DNA of 36,188 nucleotides from an uncultured Eubacteriales bacterium (lineage in GTDB: Bacteria; Bacillota; Clostridia; Peptostreptococcales; Anaerovoracaceae). Below are positions 8,362-16,377 of the stretch, in pieces. Under the pieces are notes generated by a model. It did not search any database. It had not been told where the DNA came from and saw only the letters and a list, made by a program, of their open reading frames with translations. The position numbers and the translations under genes are program-made. The stretch covers positions 1 to 36,188 of the forward strand of contig CADBJW010000021.1 in assembly GCA_902795135.1 (NCBI GenBank), given 5' to 3'. Within the stretch, counting starts at the first letter, position 1. Each line of letters begins with the position of its first letter.

Positions 8362-9693
8362 TTATACCCTCCTTATGGCAATATACTTATCTGTAACTTC
8401 CGTAACCTGTCCCGGAATGCTGGCATGGATCGGTGCGCCCAGTGCCTTTTCCGGAATCTGTCCTATCATCTGACCGACACTGACGTTATCTCCAACACGG
8501 ACGATCGGAGTGCACGGTGCGCCTACATGCTGGCTCAGAGGGATTTTTACCTCTGCCGGTGCAACGGTCTGTGTCGTGACAGGTGCAGGTTTATCAAATG
8601 CCTTCAGTCCAAGTCTTGCAATCAGACGCTTGCTTGGAACCAGTCTGAAGGATCTGGAACTACGTGCCTTATACTGCTTTTCTTTATCCGGCTGATATTT
8701 GATTTTCTCTGCCATCATCTCATTACGCAGTCTCAAATTGTTCAGACGCGGATGCAGATTGGCCGGACAGGAGAAATATTCGCAAAGGTTACACTGACAG
8801 CACAGCTGCGCCATCGTTTTGCCCTGTACATCATCCAGTCCGTAATTCGTAATACGCATCGTCTTATGGGGCTCCATATCGTGTCCAATCAGGAACCTCG
8901 GACAGAGATCCGTACACATCCGGCACTGTTCACAAGTCGCACGATTGACTTTACGGGCCTGATCCAGTGTGCATGATTTTTTACGGATCAAAGGATGATG
9001 TTTCTTCAGGATGATATATCCCTTATTCTTCTTGACAACGGAACCGTTCCTGTCTGCCAGCAGCGGGCCCATCATCGGGCCGCCATCGATGATTTCATAA
9101 TCTGAGAAATCCTCAATGCCTGACTGCTTCAGAACATCCATGACCGGTGTTCCAACCGGCACCTTAAAGGTTTTGCGCTGCGGAATGTCTCCTGCCAGAG
9201 TCACCCAGGTTTCCGTTACCGGCTGTCCCTGAGAAGCGAGATATACGTTCATGGCTGTTTCTGCATTCATGACGACGCATCCACACATGATCGGAATCCC
9301 TGTCTCCGGAACGGTCCTTCCCGTCAGTTCATAGACAAGAACCTGTTCGTCTCCTGCTGGATAGATGTCCGGCAGAATACCTACCGACACATAGTCCTCC
9401 AGCCCAAGTCTTTTGATGGTATCTTCCAAAATCTGAATGACATCTCCGTGTTTGCCTTTAATGCCTATGATTGCCTTTTTCGCATTGACCTGACGGCCTG
9501 ACATTTCGAAGCCACGGATGATTTCCTCAGGGTACATGGCCATGATTTGCTGGTCGACCCTGAGCAGCGGTTCACACTCTGCTCCATTGAGAAGAATGTA
9601 TTCCGCCTCTGCATTCAGTTTGACGTGGGTCGGGAATCCGGCACCGCCGGCTCCGATGATCCCTGCGTCCCTTACCTGATCAAGCAAACTCAT
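8362..9693 (-). CDS. pduS: PduS-like Fe-S flavoprotein, RnfC/Nqo1-related (443 aa)
   Basis: The N-terminal nucleotide/FMN region has GIIGAGGAGFPTHVK and LNGAECEPLL, as in RnfC and complex I 51-kDa subunits. A SLBB-like segment follows. Two 4Fe-4S motifs lie at about residue 255-310 (CEQCRMCTDLCPR and CCQCNLCEYFSCP). The C-terminus is a barrel-sandwich domain (VGDNVSVGQMIGQIPE). PduS oxidises NADH and, in the Pdu system, reduces cobalamin. Here no B12 enzyme is present, so a general electron outlet through PduT is more likely. Followed immediately by the pduT-like gene. Confidence 0.9.
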   Translation of the reverse strand: MSLLDQVRDAGIIGAGGAGFPTHVKLNAEAEYILLNGAECEPLLRVDQQIMAMYPEEIIRGFEMSGRQVNAKKAIIGIKGKHGDVIQILEDTIKRLGLEDYVSVGILPDIYPAGDEQVLVYELTGRTVPETGIPIMCGCVVMNAETAMNVYLASQGQPVTETWVTLAGDIPQRKTFKVPVGTPVMDVLKQSGIEDFSDYEIIDGGPMMGPLLADRNGSVVKKNKGYIILKKHHPLIRKKSCTLDQARKVNRATCEQCRMCTDLCPRFLIGHDMEPHKTMRITNYGLDDVQGKTMAQLCCQCNLCEYFSCPANLHPRLNNLRLRNEMMAEKIKYQPDKEKQYKARSSRSFRLVPSKRLIARLGLKAFDKPAPVTTQTVAPAEVKIPLSQHVGAPCTPIVRVGDNVSVGQMIGQIPEKALGAPIHASIPGQVTEVTDKYIAIRRV

Positions 9694-9711
9694 CTTTTCC
9701 TCTCCTACTTG

Positions 9712-9972
9712 TTAAAACTCGCAATCTTCATCAATGATGCCCACGACCGCGGCGTCTGTCGGGATCGCGTCATCACCTGCCATTCTTCTTGCTGACGAAC
9801 CGAGAGCGACAAGAACACGCTCACCAACACCAGCGCCAACTGTATCGACTGCCACTACACGCTGTCCATCGTCTCTGCCGCCGATCACCTCGACCAGCAT
9901 CAACTTGTATCCGTTCAGTAGTTCAGTCTTTCTTGTTGACCAAATGTTGTCTACTACTTTTGCTGTAAGCAT
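9712..9972 (-). CDS. eutN: EutN/CcmL-type pentameric shell vertex protein, BMC-P (86 aa)
   Basis: The OB-like EutN/CcmL fold is recognisable from LTAKVVDNIWSTRKTELLNG, VEVIGGRDDG, AVDTVGAGVGERVLVALGSSAR and the closing VVGIIDE. Pentamers cap the vertices of the polyhedral shell, so one copy per locus is enough. It lies 5 bp after the GrpU-like gene and 18 bp before the PduS gene. The ATG at 9972 is used although the closest GGA lies only a few bases upstream; GGTGAG further upstream may serve as the ribosome-binding site. Confidence 0.93.
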   Translation of the reverse strand: MLTAKVVDNIWSTRKTELLNGYKLMLVEVIGGRDDGQRVVAVDTVGAGVGERVLVALGSSARRMAGDDAIPTDAAVVGIIDEDCEF

Positions 9973-9977
9973 TTCCT

Positions 9978-10286
9978 TTACTCACCCTTCTTTCGTCTTT
10001 CTTCCGCATCCTCCTTGATTGCCCTTATGGCAGCTTCCACAGATGCGGTATCTCCAAATATTGCTAACATAATCATATTCTGCGGACAGCTGCCGCGAAT
10101 ATCTTCTACCGTAACGCCAACTGTTTTTTCGGCGATATCGGATGCTACGACCATCTCGATCAGTTTCCCCTGAACGAGTCCTACTGCATCGATATTTTCA
10201 GGTCTTTGATCCTTCGGGGATCCCTTCCGCTGCATCAGGATATCTATCGTTCCCTTTGATGGCGTTTTTATGATCCTGAAATCCAT
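9978..10286 (-). CDS. Divergent BMC-domain shell protein, GrpU-like with candidate Fe-S cysteine (102 aa)
   Basis: A weak but recognisable BMC domain is preceded by an extra N-terminal strand (RIIKTPSKGTIDILMQR). The core reads AVGLVQGKLIEMVVASDIAEK and ends MIMLAIFGDTASVEAAIRAI. Cys67 in RGSCPQNM sits in the pore loop just where PduT has its SCPGK cysteine. GrpU, a shell protein of another glycyl radical compartment, binds an Fe-S cluster through a pore cysteine, so this may be a second redox shell protein. The charged tail EDAEERRKKGE is unusual. Its BMC membership is fairly sure; the cluster is inferred. Confidence 0.7.
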   Translation of the reverse strand: MDFRIIKTPSKGTIDILMQRKGSPKDQRPENIDAVGLVQGKLIEMVVASDIAEKTVGVTVEDIRGSCPQNMIMLAIFGDTASVEAAIRAIKEDAEERRKKGE

Positions 10287-10320
10287 GGTCTTCCTTTCCT
10301 TCTAACTATATCTTTGCTAA

Positions 10321-11175
10321 TTAATACATTTCTTCTTGTTTACAGCTGAGCGCAATTCCCAGCGGTGTTACAAACATCGGGTTGGCCGGTTTGTATACCG
10401 GTATGCCCAGTCTCTTTTCGAGAGCCTTTTCGATACCGGTCAGGCAGGAGGTTCCTCCTACCAGACAAATCGACTGTACATTGTAGCCTTCGATCTCCTT
10501 GCGGATGATCGTCGCACACTTGTCGATGACCGGACCCATGACCGGGAAGATTTCTCTGTGGTTCTTTTTGTCCCGCTTATACAGTTCCGCATCTTCAAAC
10601 GGCATTTTATAAGCTCCAGCCAGAACCAGTGAAAAATGTGTACCGCCTGTCGGCTGATCGCCAATGTATACGACTTCTCCATTTTCAAAAATCGAGATGC
10701 CCGTCGTACCGCCGCCGATATCCACAACTGCTCCATCCTTGATTTTCAAGACCTGGTTTGCCGCTGTCGGTTCATCGAGCACATTGCTGACTTCGAATCC
10801 GGCTCCCCGGACAACGTTTGCAACGGCGCCGCCATCTACGTTTTCCGTTCCCGGCGGAATCGCTGCTGCCGCATAGATCAGTTCATCTACGCCCAACGCT
10901 TCTTCCAGTTTTTCCTTCATCTCTCTGACAATATGAATCGCTCCGACGTAGTCAACAACCATTCCATCCCGTACCACGCTGGCGTATTTATACGCTCCCG
11001 CCACCGGTTCAAAGTTCTCATCGAGCACTACTACGACAACGCATGCAGTTCCCAAATCGACGCCGGTATAGTAGATGGGGTCTTTTTTCTTTGAAGGAGT
11101 TGGATGTTCCACCGCTCTTTCAAATTTCTCGACCAGCTGATCACAATAATCGAAATTCACTTTTATCTCTGACAT
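10321..11175 (-). CDS. eutJ: EutJ-like Hsp70/actin-fold chaperone (284 aa)
   Basis: An ASKHA (actin/Hsp70) ATPase fold: phosphate 1 loop YTGVDLGTACVVVVVLDE at ~40, VDIGGGTTGISIFENG as phosphate 2, and the adenosine motif LVGGTSCLTGIEKAL near residue 245. The length agrees with EutJ (~280 aa) and lacks the Hsp70 substrate domain. EutJ is presumed to assist assembly or reactivation of microcompartment enzymes, but its client is unknown. Its start overlaps the end of the EutT-like gene by 13 bp, with GGAGG 6 nt before the ATG. Confidence 0.9.
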   Translation of the reverse strand: MSEIKVNFDYCDQLVEKFERAVEHPTPSKKKDPIYYTGVDLGTACVVVVVLDENFEPVAGAYKYASVVRDGMVVDYVGAIHIVREMKEKLEEALGVDELIYAAAAIPPGTENVDGGAVANVVRGAGFEVSNVLDEPTAANQVLKIKDGAVVDIGGGTTGISIFENGEVVYIGDQPTGGTHFSLVLAGAYKMPFEDAELYKRDKKNHREIFPVMGPVIDKCATIIRKEIEGYNVQSICLVGGTSCLTGIEKALEKRLGIPVYKPANPMFVTPLGIALSCKQEEMY

Positions 11176-11834
11176 TCTGGTCCTCCGAACGCTATGCTTA
11201 CCATCTGATGCAGTCGGTTAATAATCTGATTTACACGTTCAGGAATCTCCTTGTTCGTGCAGTGTACCTCTAAGAGGACCACACGGAACTCGTAGAGTGC
11301 ACACCTGAGTCTGTGCAAAAGCAGAATTTCCTTTCCCTTCGCCAATTGGATATGGAATCCGGTCAGTTCAAAACTTTCTTCCACTTCGCTGGAAAAGTTT
11401 TCTTCGGTGATTCCGCATCCCGGCGTAAATGCAATGGCAGGAAAGCTTCTCCCTTCTTCATGCATCTGCTTGATATCATTAAAGTTAGCGCCTAACTCCA
11501 GCACCTTCTCTGCCAGCACAGGATCTTTATCCAAAAGCTCACTGGCTGTCTGAAGGAACATAGCATACGTTGATTTTAATGATGCCTCGAGACGTTTCTT
11601 GTTGAGAAGATCCGGCGTACCGTTTCCATTTGAACGACCGTTTCTATACTGTCCTACCACAATACCATCTCCTTCGTGCATTGCTGTTCCATCTTCCGAA
11701 TAAACGGCAATGTGTCGATCCTGGAGGAACTGTCTGGCTCCCGGTGTTAACCGCGTCCCGGTCTCGATTTCATAGCTGGTAAACGGTGTACCCTTATAAA
11801 TCGTTCTCAAATCTTCTTCAGTAATATACTTCAT
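11163..11834 (-). CDS. EutT-like protein lacking the cysteine metal motif (223 aa)
   Basis: The N-terminus (KYITEEDLRTIYKG ... GTRLTPGARQFLQDRHIAVY) matches the EutT/EutQ N-terminal module. The rest is helical, as in cobalamin adenosyltransferases. EutT normally carries a CCxxC metal site after this module; no such cysteine cluster is present in this protein, where the segment reads VVGQYRNGRSNGNG. Because CutC needs no cobalamin, an adenosyltransferase role is doubtful; a structural or repurposed role is possible. The start overlaps the EutP stop as ATGA. Confidence 0.7.
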   Translation of the reverse strand: MKYITEEDLRTIYKGTPFTSYEIETGTRLTPGARQFLQDRHIAVYSEDGTAMHEGDGIVVGQYRNGRSNGNGTPDLLNKKRLEASLKSTYAMFLQTASELLDKDPVLAEKVLELGANFNDIKQMHEEGRSFPAIAFTPGCGITEENFSSEVEESFELTGFHIQLAKGKEILLLHRLRCALYEFRVVLLEVHCTNKEIPERVNQIINRLHQMVSIAFGGPECQR

Positions 11835-12292
11835 TGATCTTTGTCCCTTTCAATCATGAACTCACGTAAATGATTTTTTAGTTCTTCGATCCCCGTATTC
11901 TCGGTCAGGCTGACCGGGAAATACGGTGGTTCCACTCCAATCATTTTTAACTGCTTTTCGCAGATCGCCCTGTTTTCCGGCTTTAGATCGGCCTTCATAA
12001 TGACGCCGGTCACCGGGCACCGGAAAACTCTGGCAAATCCTGGAGAATATATTTCGGTAACATTGCTCTGATCCACCAGAATCAGAATGTGTCCCGCATT
12101 GTTTTGTGCCGCGGATATGAGGTGCTTGTACATCCATGGGTTCTCAAGGTATGACCCAGGGACATCAATGGTGTACTTTCCAAAAATCATATCCTGCGTT
12201 TTCCTAAGCGGACCGTGATAGTCGTTGATGGCGTTGACCAAAGAGGTTTTGCCTGATTTGCCCGCGCCAATGACCATAATCTTTCGCCTCAT
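11831..12292 (-). CDS. eutP: EutP/PduV-type GTPase (153 aa)
   Basis: A small P-loop GTPase: Walker A GAGKSGKTSL at residue ~9, G3 motif DVPGSY, and a degenerate G4 motif MKADL where NKxD/TKxD is usual. EutP and PduV associate with microcompartments, and Salmonella EutP was reported to have acetate kinase activity along with EutQ. The start codon overlaps the stop of the EutS-like shell gene (ATGA), an arrangement of shell gene plus GTPase repeated in the plus-strand unit at 19.5-20.4 kb. Confidence 0.88.
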   Translation of the reverse strand: MRRKIMVIGAGKSGKTSLVNAINDYHGPLRKTQDMIFGKYTIDVPGSYLENPWMYKHLISAAQNNAGHILILVDQSNVTEIYSPGFARVFRCPVTGVIMKADLKPENRAICEKQLKMIGVEPPYFPVSLTENTGIEELKNHLREFMIERDKDQ

Positions 12293-12645
12293 GTCTTTGT
12301 CACCGCCACAGTCGTAAAGTCCATCAGATCATGCAATGTCTGCGTGACCGCAGTCAATGCTGTTTCCACACTGTCTACATCTCCTGCGATAACGACCGAT
12401 CCGGTGAAACGGTCCAGAAAACCGATTTCCACCTGCGCGGCCTTTGTCGCAATATCCGCAGCGATGATCGCTGTTTCATAAGGCGACAGTGTCAGGATTC
12501 CGATGGCACCCAGATTGTCGATGCCAAGACGTTCGTAAATATCCTCAACGGGCGCAGCGATAACATGCGCGATCGTCACCTGTTTACCAGGTACCGATTC
12601 TTCAATGACACGATTCAGTTGTGCTCCTTCTTCGAGAAATCCCAT
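12289..12645 (-). CDS. eutS: EutS/PduU-type circularly permuted BMC-H shell protein (118 aa)
   Basis: The permuted BMC order is clear: N-terminal RVIEESVPGKQVTIAHVIA, then GAIGILTLSPYETAIIAADIA, then IGFLDRFTGSVVIAGDV. In EutS/PduU the N-terminal strands form a small barrel over the hexamer pore. One of three such paralogues in the window. It follows cutD by 21 bp and leads into the EutP gene by a 4-bp overlap. Confidence 0.92.
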   Translation of the reverse strand: MGFLEEGAQLNRVIEESVPGKQVTIAHVIAAPVEDIYERLGIDNLGAIGILTLSPYETAIIAADIATKAAQVEIGFLDRFTGSVVIAGDVDSVETALTAVTQTLHDLMDFTTVAVTKT

Positions 12646-12666
12646 GCTGTGTCCTCTGTCTTATCG

Positions 12667-13614
12667 CTAATGCCTGATTACGGATACCGGCAGATCATAC
12701 TTCTTGATCCACCCCTCGATACGGTCCAGATCTTCTTGTTCCAGCTTCACCTCATCGGTGATCGCATATTCCATATCCAGCTGGCCGTATTTGTTTACGC
12801 CCATCTTGTGATATGGCAACAAGTCGATGCCCTTGAAATTTTTGAGATCCTTAAATGGAAGCAAAAATTCCATCGTATTTTCGATTTCTTCCTGACTGTC
12901 GTTGACGCCTTTTAACATCGGCATCCGCACCTGGACGTTGTATCTGTTTTTGAGCAGTGTTTCCAGGTTGTCAAGAATAATCTCGTTTCGCACTCCAGTC
13001 AGCTCGCTGTGACGATCTGAATCAAAGTGCTTAATGTCAAACAGGAACAGATCCACAAACTCAGCCAGTTTCAGCATGGTTTCCTTCTTACAATATCCGC
13101 AGGTTTCAATGGCGGTATTGATTCCTTCCTGTTTGGCTGCCTGCAGCAGTGAAAGTGCCGCTTCCGGCTGCGCGGTGCATTCACCGCCGCCCAGCGTCAT
13201 TCCGCCTCCCGAAACATCGTAGAATCCGCGGTCTTCCTTTACCACATCCAAAAGCTCGGAAATGGTTTTAGTCTCGCCGCAAATTTCCAATGCGTTGTAG
13301 AGGCAGGCTTCTTCACAGGCTCTGCATCCTACGCAATCGATGCTGCGGTCCACGAAGTGTCCATCGGGACCCATCTGATGGATTCCGACCGGACAAACCG
13401 GAACGCATGCTCCGCAGGAAACACAAACGTCATGTTTGAACATTACCTGTGTCTTACGCTGCAAGCCTTCAGGATTGGCGCACCATTTGCATCTCAACGG
13501 ACAGCCCTTGAAGAATACCAGTGTCCTGACACCCGGGCCATCATGCATATTATATTTTTGAATATTGAATATGACCGCTTTTCGTTCGATCAAATCTCCA
13601 TTCCTGTTGCTCAT
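12667..13614 (-). CDS. cutD: Choline trimethylamine-lyase activating enzyme CutD (315 aa)
   Basis: Radical SAM activase that abstracts hydrogen from the CutC glycine. The SAM cluster motif is CPLRCKWC (CX3CX2C) at ~residue 38, preceded by HDGPGVRTLVFFKGC as in pyruvate formate-lyase activases. Two further [4Fe-4S] ferredoxin motifs follow, CVSCGACVPVCP and CVGCRACEEACL, as in the GRE activases of dehydratases and lyases. GGGECTAQPE is the SAM amino-group motif. Located just downstream of cutC, separated by a structured 143-bp spacer. Confidence 0.95.
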   Translation of the reverse strand: MSNRNGDLIERKAVIFNIQKYNMHDGPGVRTLVFFKGCPLRCKWCANPEGLQRKTQVMFKHDVCVSCGACVPVCPVGIHQMGPDGHFVDRSIDCVGCRACEEACLYNALEICGETKTISELLDVVKEDRGFYDVSGGGMTLGGGECTAQPEAALSLLQAAKQEGINTAIETCGYCKKETMLKLAEFVDLFLFDIKHFDSDRHSELTGVRNEIILDNLETLLKNRYNVQVRMPMLKGVNDSQEEIENTMEFLLPFKDLKNFKGIDLLPYHKMGVNKYGQLDMEYAITDEVKLEQEDLDRIEGWIKKYDLPVSVIRH

Positions 13615-13757
13615 GTTACGCCTTTCCCTGAAACGTTAGTTTGCTCTTAATTACAGTTTCCTCGCCGTCCGCGGTACCCAAATCACTTCGTGATTTGACC
13701 GCTCTGGCGGCTGACCTGCCACCGCTCTGCCTTCGTCAGTCGCGGGGCTAGGTCAAG
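13615..13757 (-). repeat. Structured GC-rich intergenic element between cutC and cutD
   Basis: A perfect hairpin CAAATCAC-TTC-GTGATTTG lies at 13679-13697. Next to it the 9-mer ACCGCTCTG occurs twice (13698-13706 and 13721-13729). The composition is more GC-rich than nearby spacers. No open frame or strong terminator T tract follows. It resembles a small dispersed intergenic repeat or an mRNA-processing/stabilising structure that would set the ratio of CutC to CutD. No second copy was noticed in the window, so the repeat label is tentative. Confidence 0.4.
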
Positions 13758-16346
13758 CTAAAACTTCGTCAGCATTGTACGGCTGATGATTTCATCCTGT
13801 ACATCCTTACACAATTCTGTAAAGAATGCGGAGTATCCAGCAACACGTACAACCAGATCTCTGTAGCTATCCGGATCTTTCTGTGCAGCCAGCATGTCTT
13901 CATTGTTAACATAGTTGAACTGCATTTCTCCGTTACCAAACATACTAGCTGTTCTCAGCAGTGTAATGATACCCTGCTCGCCTTCCGGAGTATCCAGAAT
14001 ACCAGGCATCAGCTTGAAGTTGTGTACCAGACCGATGTTCATGTCATCGTTTGCCATCTTAGATACGGACTTGATGATCGCTGTAGGGCCCTTGTAGTCT
14101 GCGCCCTGTGTCGGTGAAATACCGTCGGACAGCGGTGTCCAAGCCTTACGTCCATTTGCGGATGCGCCGGTCAACTGACCAAACGGCGTGTTGTTTGAAA
14201 TGGACAGTGTACCATGTGACAGTCTGGAGTACAGAGTCTTGTACTTCTTGTGTTCGTGTTCTGTGAAGTCGATAATGTCGTTGCAGAAGAAGTCTGCATA
14301 GTCATCATCATTACCATACTTCGGAGCAGCCAGGCAGTCTTTCTGAACCTGTTCGTATCCTACGAAGTCAGCCTTCAGTGCTTCATTGAGCTGATCCAGA
14401 GTGTACTTCTTGTCGTCGAATACCAGCTTCTTGATCGCTGCCATGGAGTCTGCGTAAGTAGCCAGACCGGACCATACAACGCCAGGTCCGAAGTTGTACA
14501 TTGCGCCGCCTGCTTCTACGCCGCGACCCTTTTCCATACACCCTTCGAACATGATGGACATCAGTGGCTTCGGTGCCAGCTCTTTGTGGACTCTCTGTGA
14601 AATAACCGTCATAACGGAAGTCCACTTTGTCATATAGGAAATGGTAGCTTTAACAGCTGCGTCAAATTCCTCAAATGTCTTGTAGTTGCAAAGGTCACCC
14701 AGATCCGGTGTTACCTGCTTGCCGTACCAGAGTGGAACACCGTGGTTCAGTGTCAGCTCGATGGCGATCGGCCACTGGGTGTAGGATGTGGAAGTCCACT
14801 GATACAGTCTACCAGCCTTCTGCGGTTCAACGCATCCCATCAGGCAGTAGTCTCTGGCGTCTTCTACATCGATGCCCTTTGCGAGCATCATCTTGATATG
14901 TGTATCGTCGAAGTGGCAAGCCGGGAATCCCATTCCTGCTCTTACTACGTCAACGATCTTTTCCATGTACTTCTGCGGTGACTTGTTGTGGATACGACAT
15001 GCCAGGGATGGCTGATAGATCTTCGTGAATCTTACAGCATCCATGAGCAAATATGTCAGGTCATTCGTAGCATCTTCGCCCTTACGTGTAACGCCGCCGA
15101 CGCACATGTTAACGAATGGCTGATATCCTGCGAAGAACTTGGAAGCGCCTTCGCTGGTGATCCACATCATTTCGGACATCTTGATCAGCATGCAGCTTGC
15201 CAGTTCAAACGCCTGATACTGGGTCATTCTGCCGGATTCGATGTCTGCTTTATAGAATGGATACATGTACTGGTCAACACGACCGATGGACATACCTGTC
15301 TGGTTTTCTTCAACCGGAAGCAGGGATTCGATCGTCCATACGGACTGGATTGCTTCCCAGAAGTTTTCTGGCTTTCTTGCCGGAACCTTCAGGTTAACTT
15401 CTGAAATTCTCATCAGTTCCTGCTTACGTACTGGGTCGTTGCACTGTGCTGCCAGCTGTGCTGCATATTCTGACATTCTTCTGGCATAGATCATAACGCC
15501 TTCTGTCGTATCGATTACGCCTTTGTAGAAGTAAATCTTGTCAATGTCTTCAGGGTTTGCATAATCCAGTTCAGCCAGATGTGCTTTTGCTTCATTCTGG
15601 ATGTCCTGCATACCCTTCTTCATGAGGATAACGTCGTATCCAGGGTTGGAGTCGCCGCCGCCGTTTTCTGCATGGTAGGAGCAGTCTGATACATAGGATT
15701 CGCCGGACAGTTCCCAGCCGCCGCATTCTCTGTACTGGTCATAGCAATGCTCCGCAACGGACTTGCCTCTCCAGAACGGAATCAGTTCGTCCCTGATATA
15801 TCTCTTGTCCTCTTCGGAAATATAGAACGGATCCTGTGGTCTTGTTCCGATTGTTTCGAGTTCGTCTTCCATCCACTCCCAGGCGATGTCTGGTGCAAAT
15901 GCTCCCACACGCGGACCACCTGTCGGGTTACCTACGATCAGTTCATTATCCTGAATGATCAGCGGTGCTGTTTCACAACAACGTCTGAATGCCTTTGCTC
16001 TCAGGATGATCTTAGGCATACCTGGATGTTCTTTCGTAACTTCCGTTACCGCTCTCGCACGATAGGTGGAGATGGACGGAACCTGCTTACGATAGTTCTC
16101 CTTCAGTGCCAGAATACGAGGTGTAGGCCCGTCTGGCTGCCAACCTGGATCTGTCGGAGCAACGCTTGCTGCCGGAGCAGCGGTCTGTGCTGGTGCTGCT
16201 GGCGCAGGAGCTGCAGGAGCAGCTGCTTCACGCTCAGCAATGTTACTTGTCACGCCTTCGAACATTCTCTTGAGAGCATCTCTCTCTTCAGGAGACATGT
16301 CTTTCGTGGCGGCTGCCAGCTTTTCTGAAAATTCACGAATATCCAA
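13758..16346 (-). CDS. cutC: Choline trimethylamine-lyase CutC, glycyl radical enzyme (862 aa)
   Basis: Cleaves choline to trimethylamine and acetaldehyde. The diagnostic thiyl motif GCVEP gives Cys505 and Glu507, and the glycyl radical motif RVAGYSAFF gives Gly837. The substrate region [22 protein letters not shown] and [15 protein letters not shown] match characterised CutC rather than glycerol or propanediol dehydratases. The start is TTG at 16346, placed 6 nt after a perfect AAGGAGGT; the frame is open from an ATG at 16388 but that one overlaps the upstream stop and lacks such a site. Residues 1-35 form an amphipathic helix followed by an Ala/Pro linker, probably an encapsulation peptide. 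The length fits type I (short) CutC. Confidence 0.96.
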   Translation of the reverse strand: MDIREFSEKLAAATKDMSPEERDALKRMFEGVTSNIAEREAAAPAAPAPAAPAQTAAPAASVAPTDPGWQPDGPTPRILALKENYRKQVPSISTYRARAVTEVTKEHPGMPKIILRAKAFRRCCETAPLIIQDNELIVGNPTGGPRVGAFAPDIAWEWMEDELETIGTRPQDPFYISEEDKRYIRDELIPFWRGKSVAEHCYDQYRECGGWELSGESYVSDCSYHAENGGGDSNPGYDVILMKKGMQDIQNEAKAHLAELDYANPEDIDKIYFYKGVIDTTEGVMIYARRMSEYAAQLAAQCNDPVRKQELMRISEVNLKVPARKPENFWEAIQSVWTIESLLPVEENQTGMSIGRVDQYMYPFYKADIESGRMTQYQAFELASCMLIKMSEMMWITSEGASKFFAGYQPFVNMCVGGVTRKGEDATNDLTYLLMDAVRFTKIYQPSLACRIHNKSPQKYMEKIVDVVRAGMGFPACHFDDTHIKMMLAKGIDVEDARDYCLMGCVEPQKAGRLYQWTSTSYTQWPIAIELTLNHGVPLWYGKQVTPDLGDLCNYKTFEEFDAAVKATISYMTKWTSVMTVISQRVHKELAPKPLMSIMFEGCMEKGRGVEAGGAMYNFGPGVVWSGLATYADSMAAIKKLVFDDKKYTLDQLNEALKADFVGYEQVQKDCLAAPKYGNDDDYADFFCNDIIDFTEHEHKKYKTLYSRLSHGTLSISNNTPFGQLTGASANGRKAWTPLSDGISPTQGADYKGPTAIIKSVSKMANDDMNIGLVHNFKLMPGILDTPEGEQGIITLLRTASMFGNGEMQFNYVNNEDMLAAQKDPDSYRDLVVRVAGYSAFFTELCKDVQDEIISRTMLTKF

Positions 16347-16377
16347 TGTTCTACCTCCTTCTTCAGGTTTATTATTC

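Noticed and set aside
15747-16328. Plus-strand 193-codon open frame opposite cutC
   Set aside because: Cys/Arg/Ser-rich shadow of the cutC reading frame with no translation start signal.
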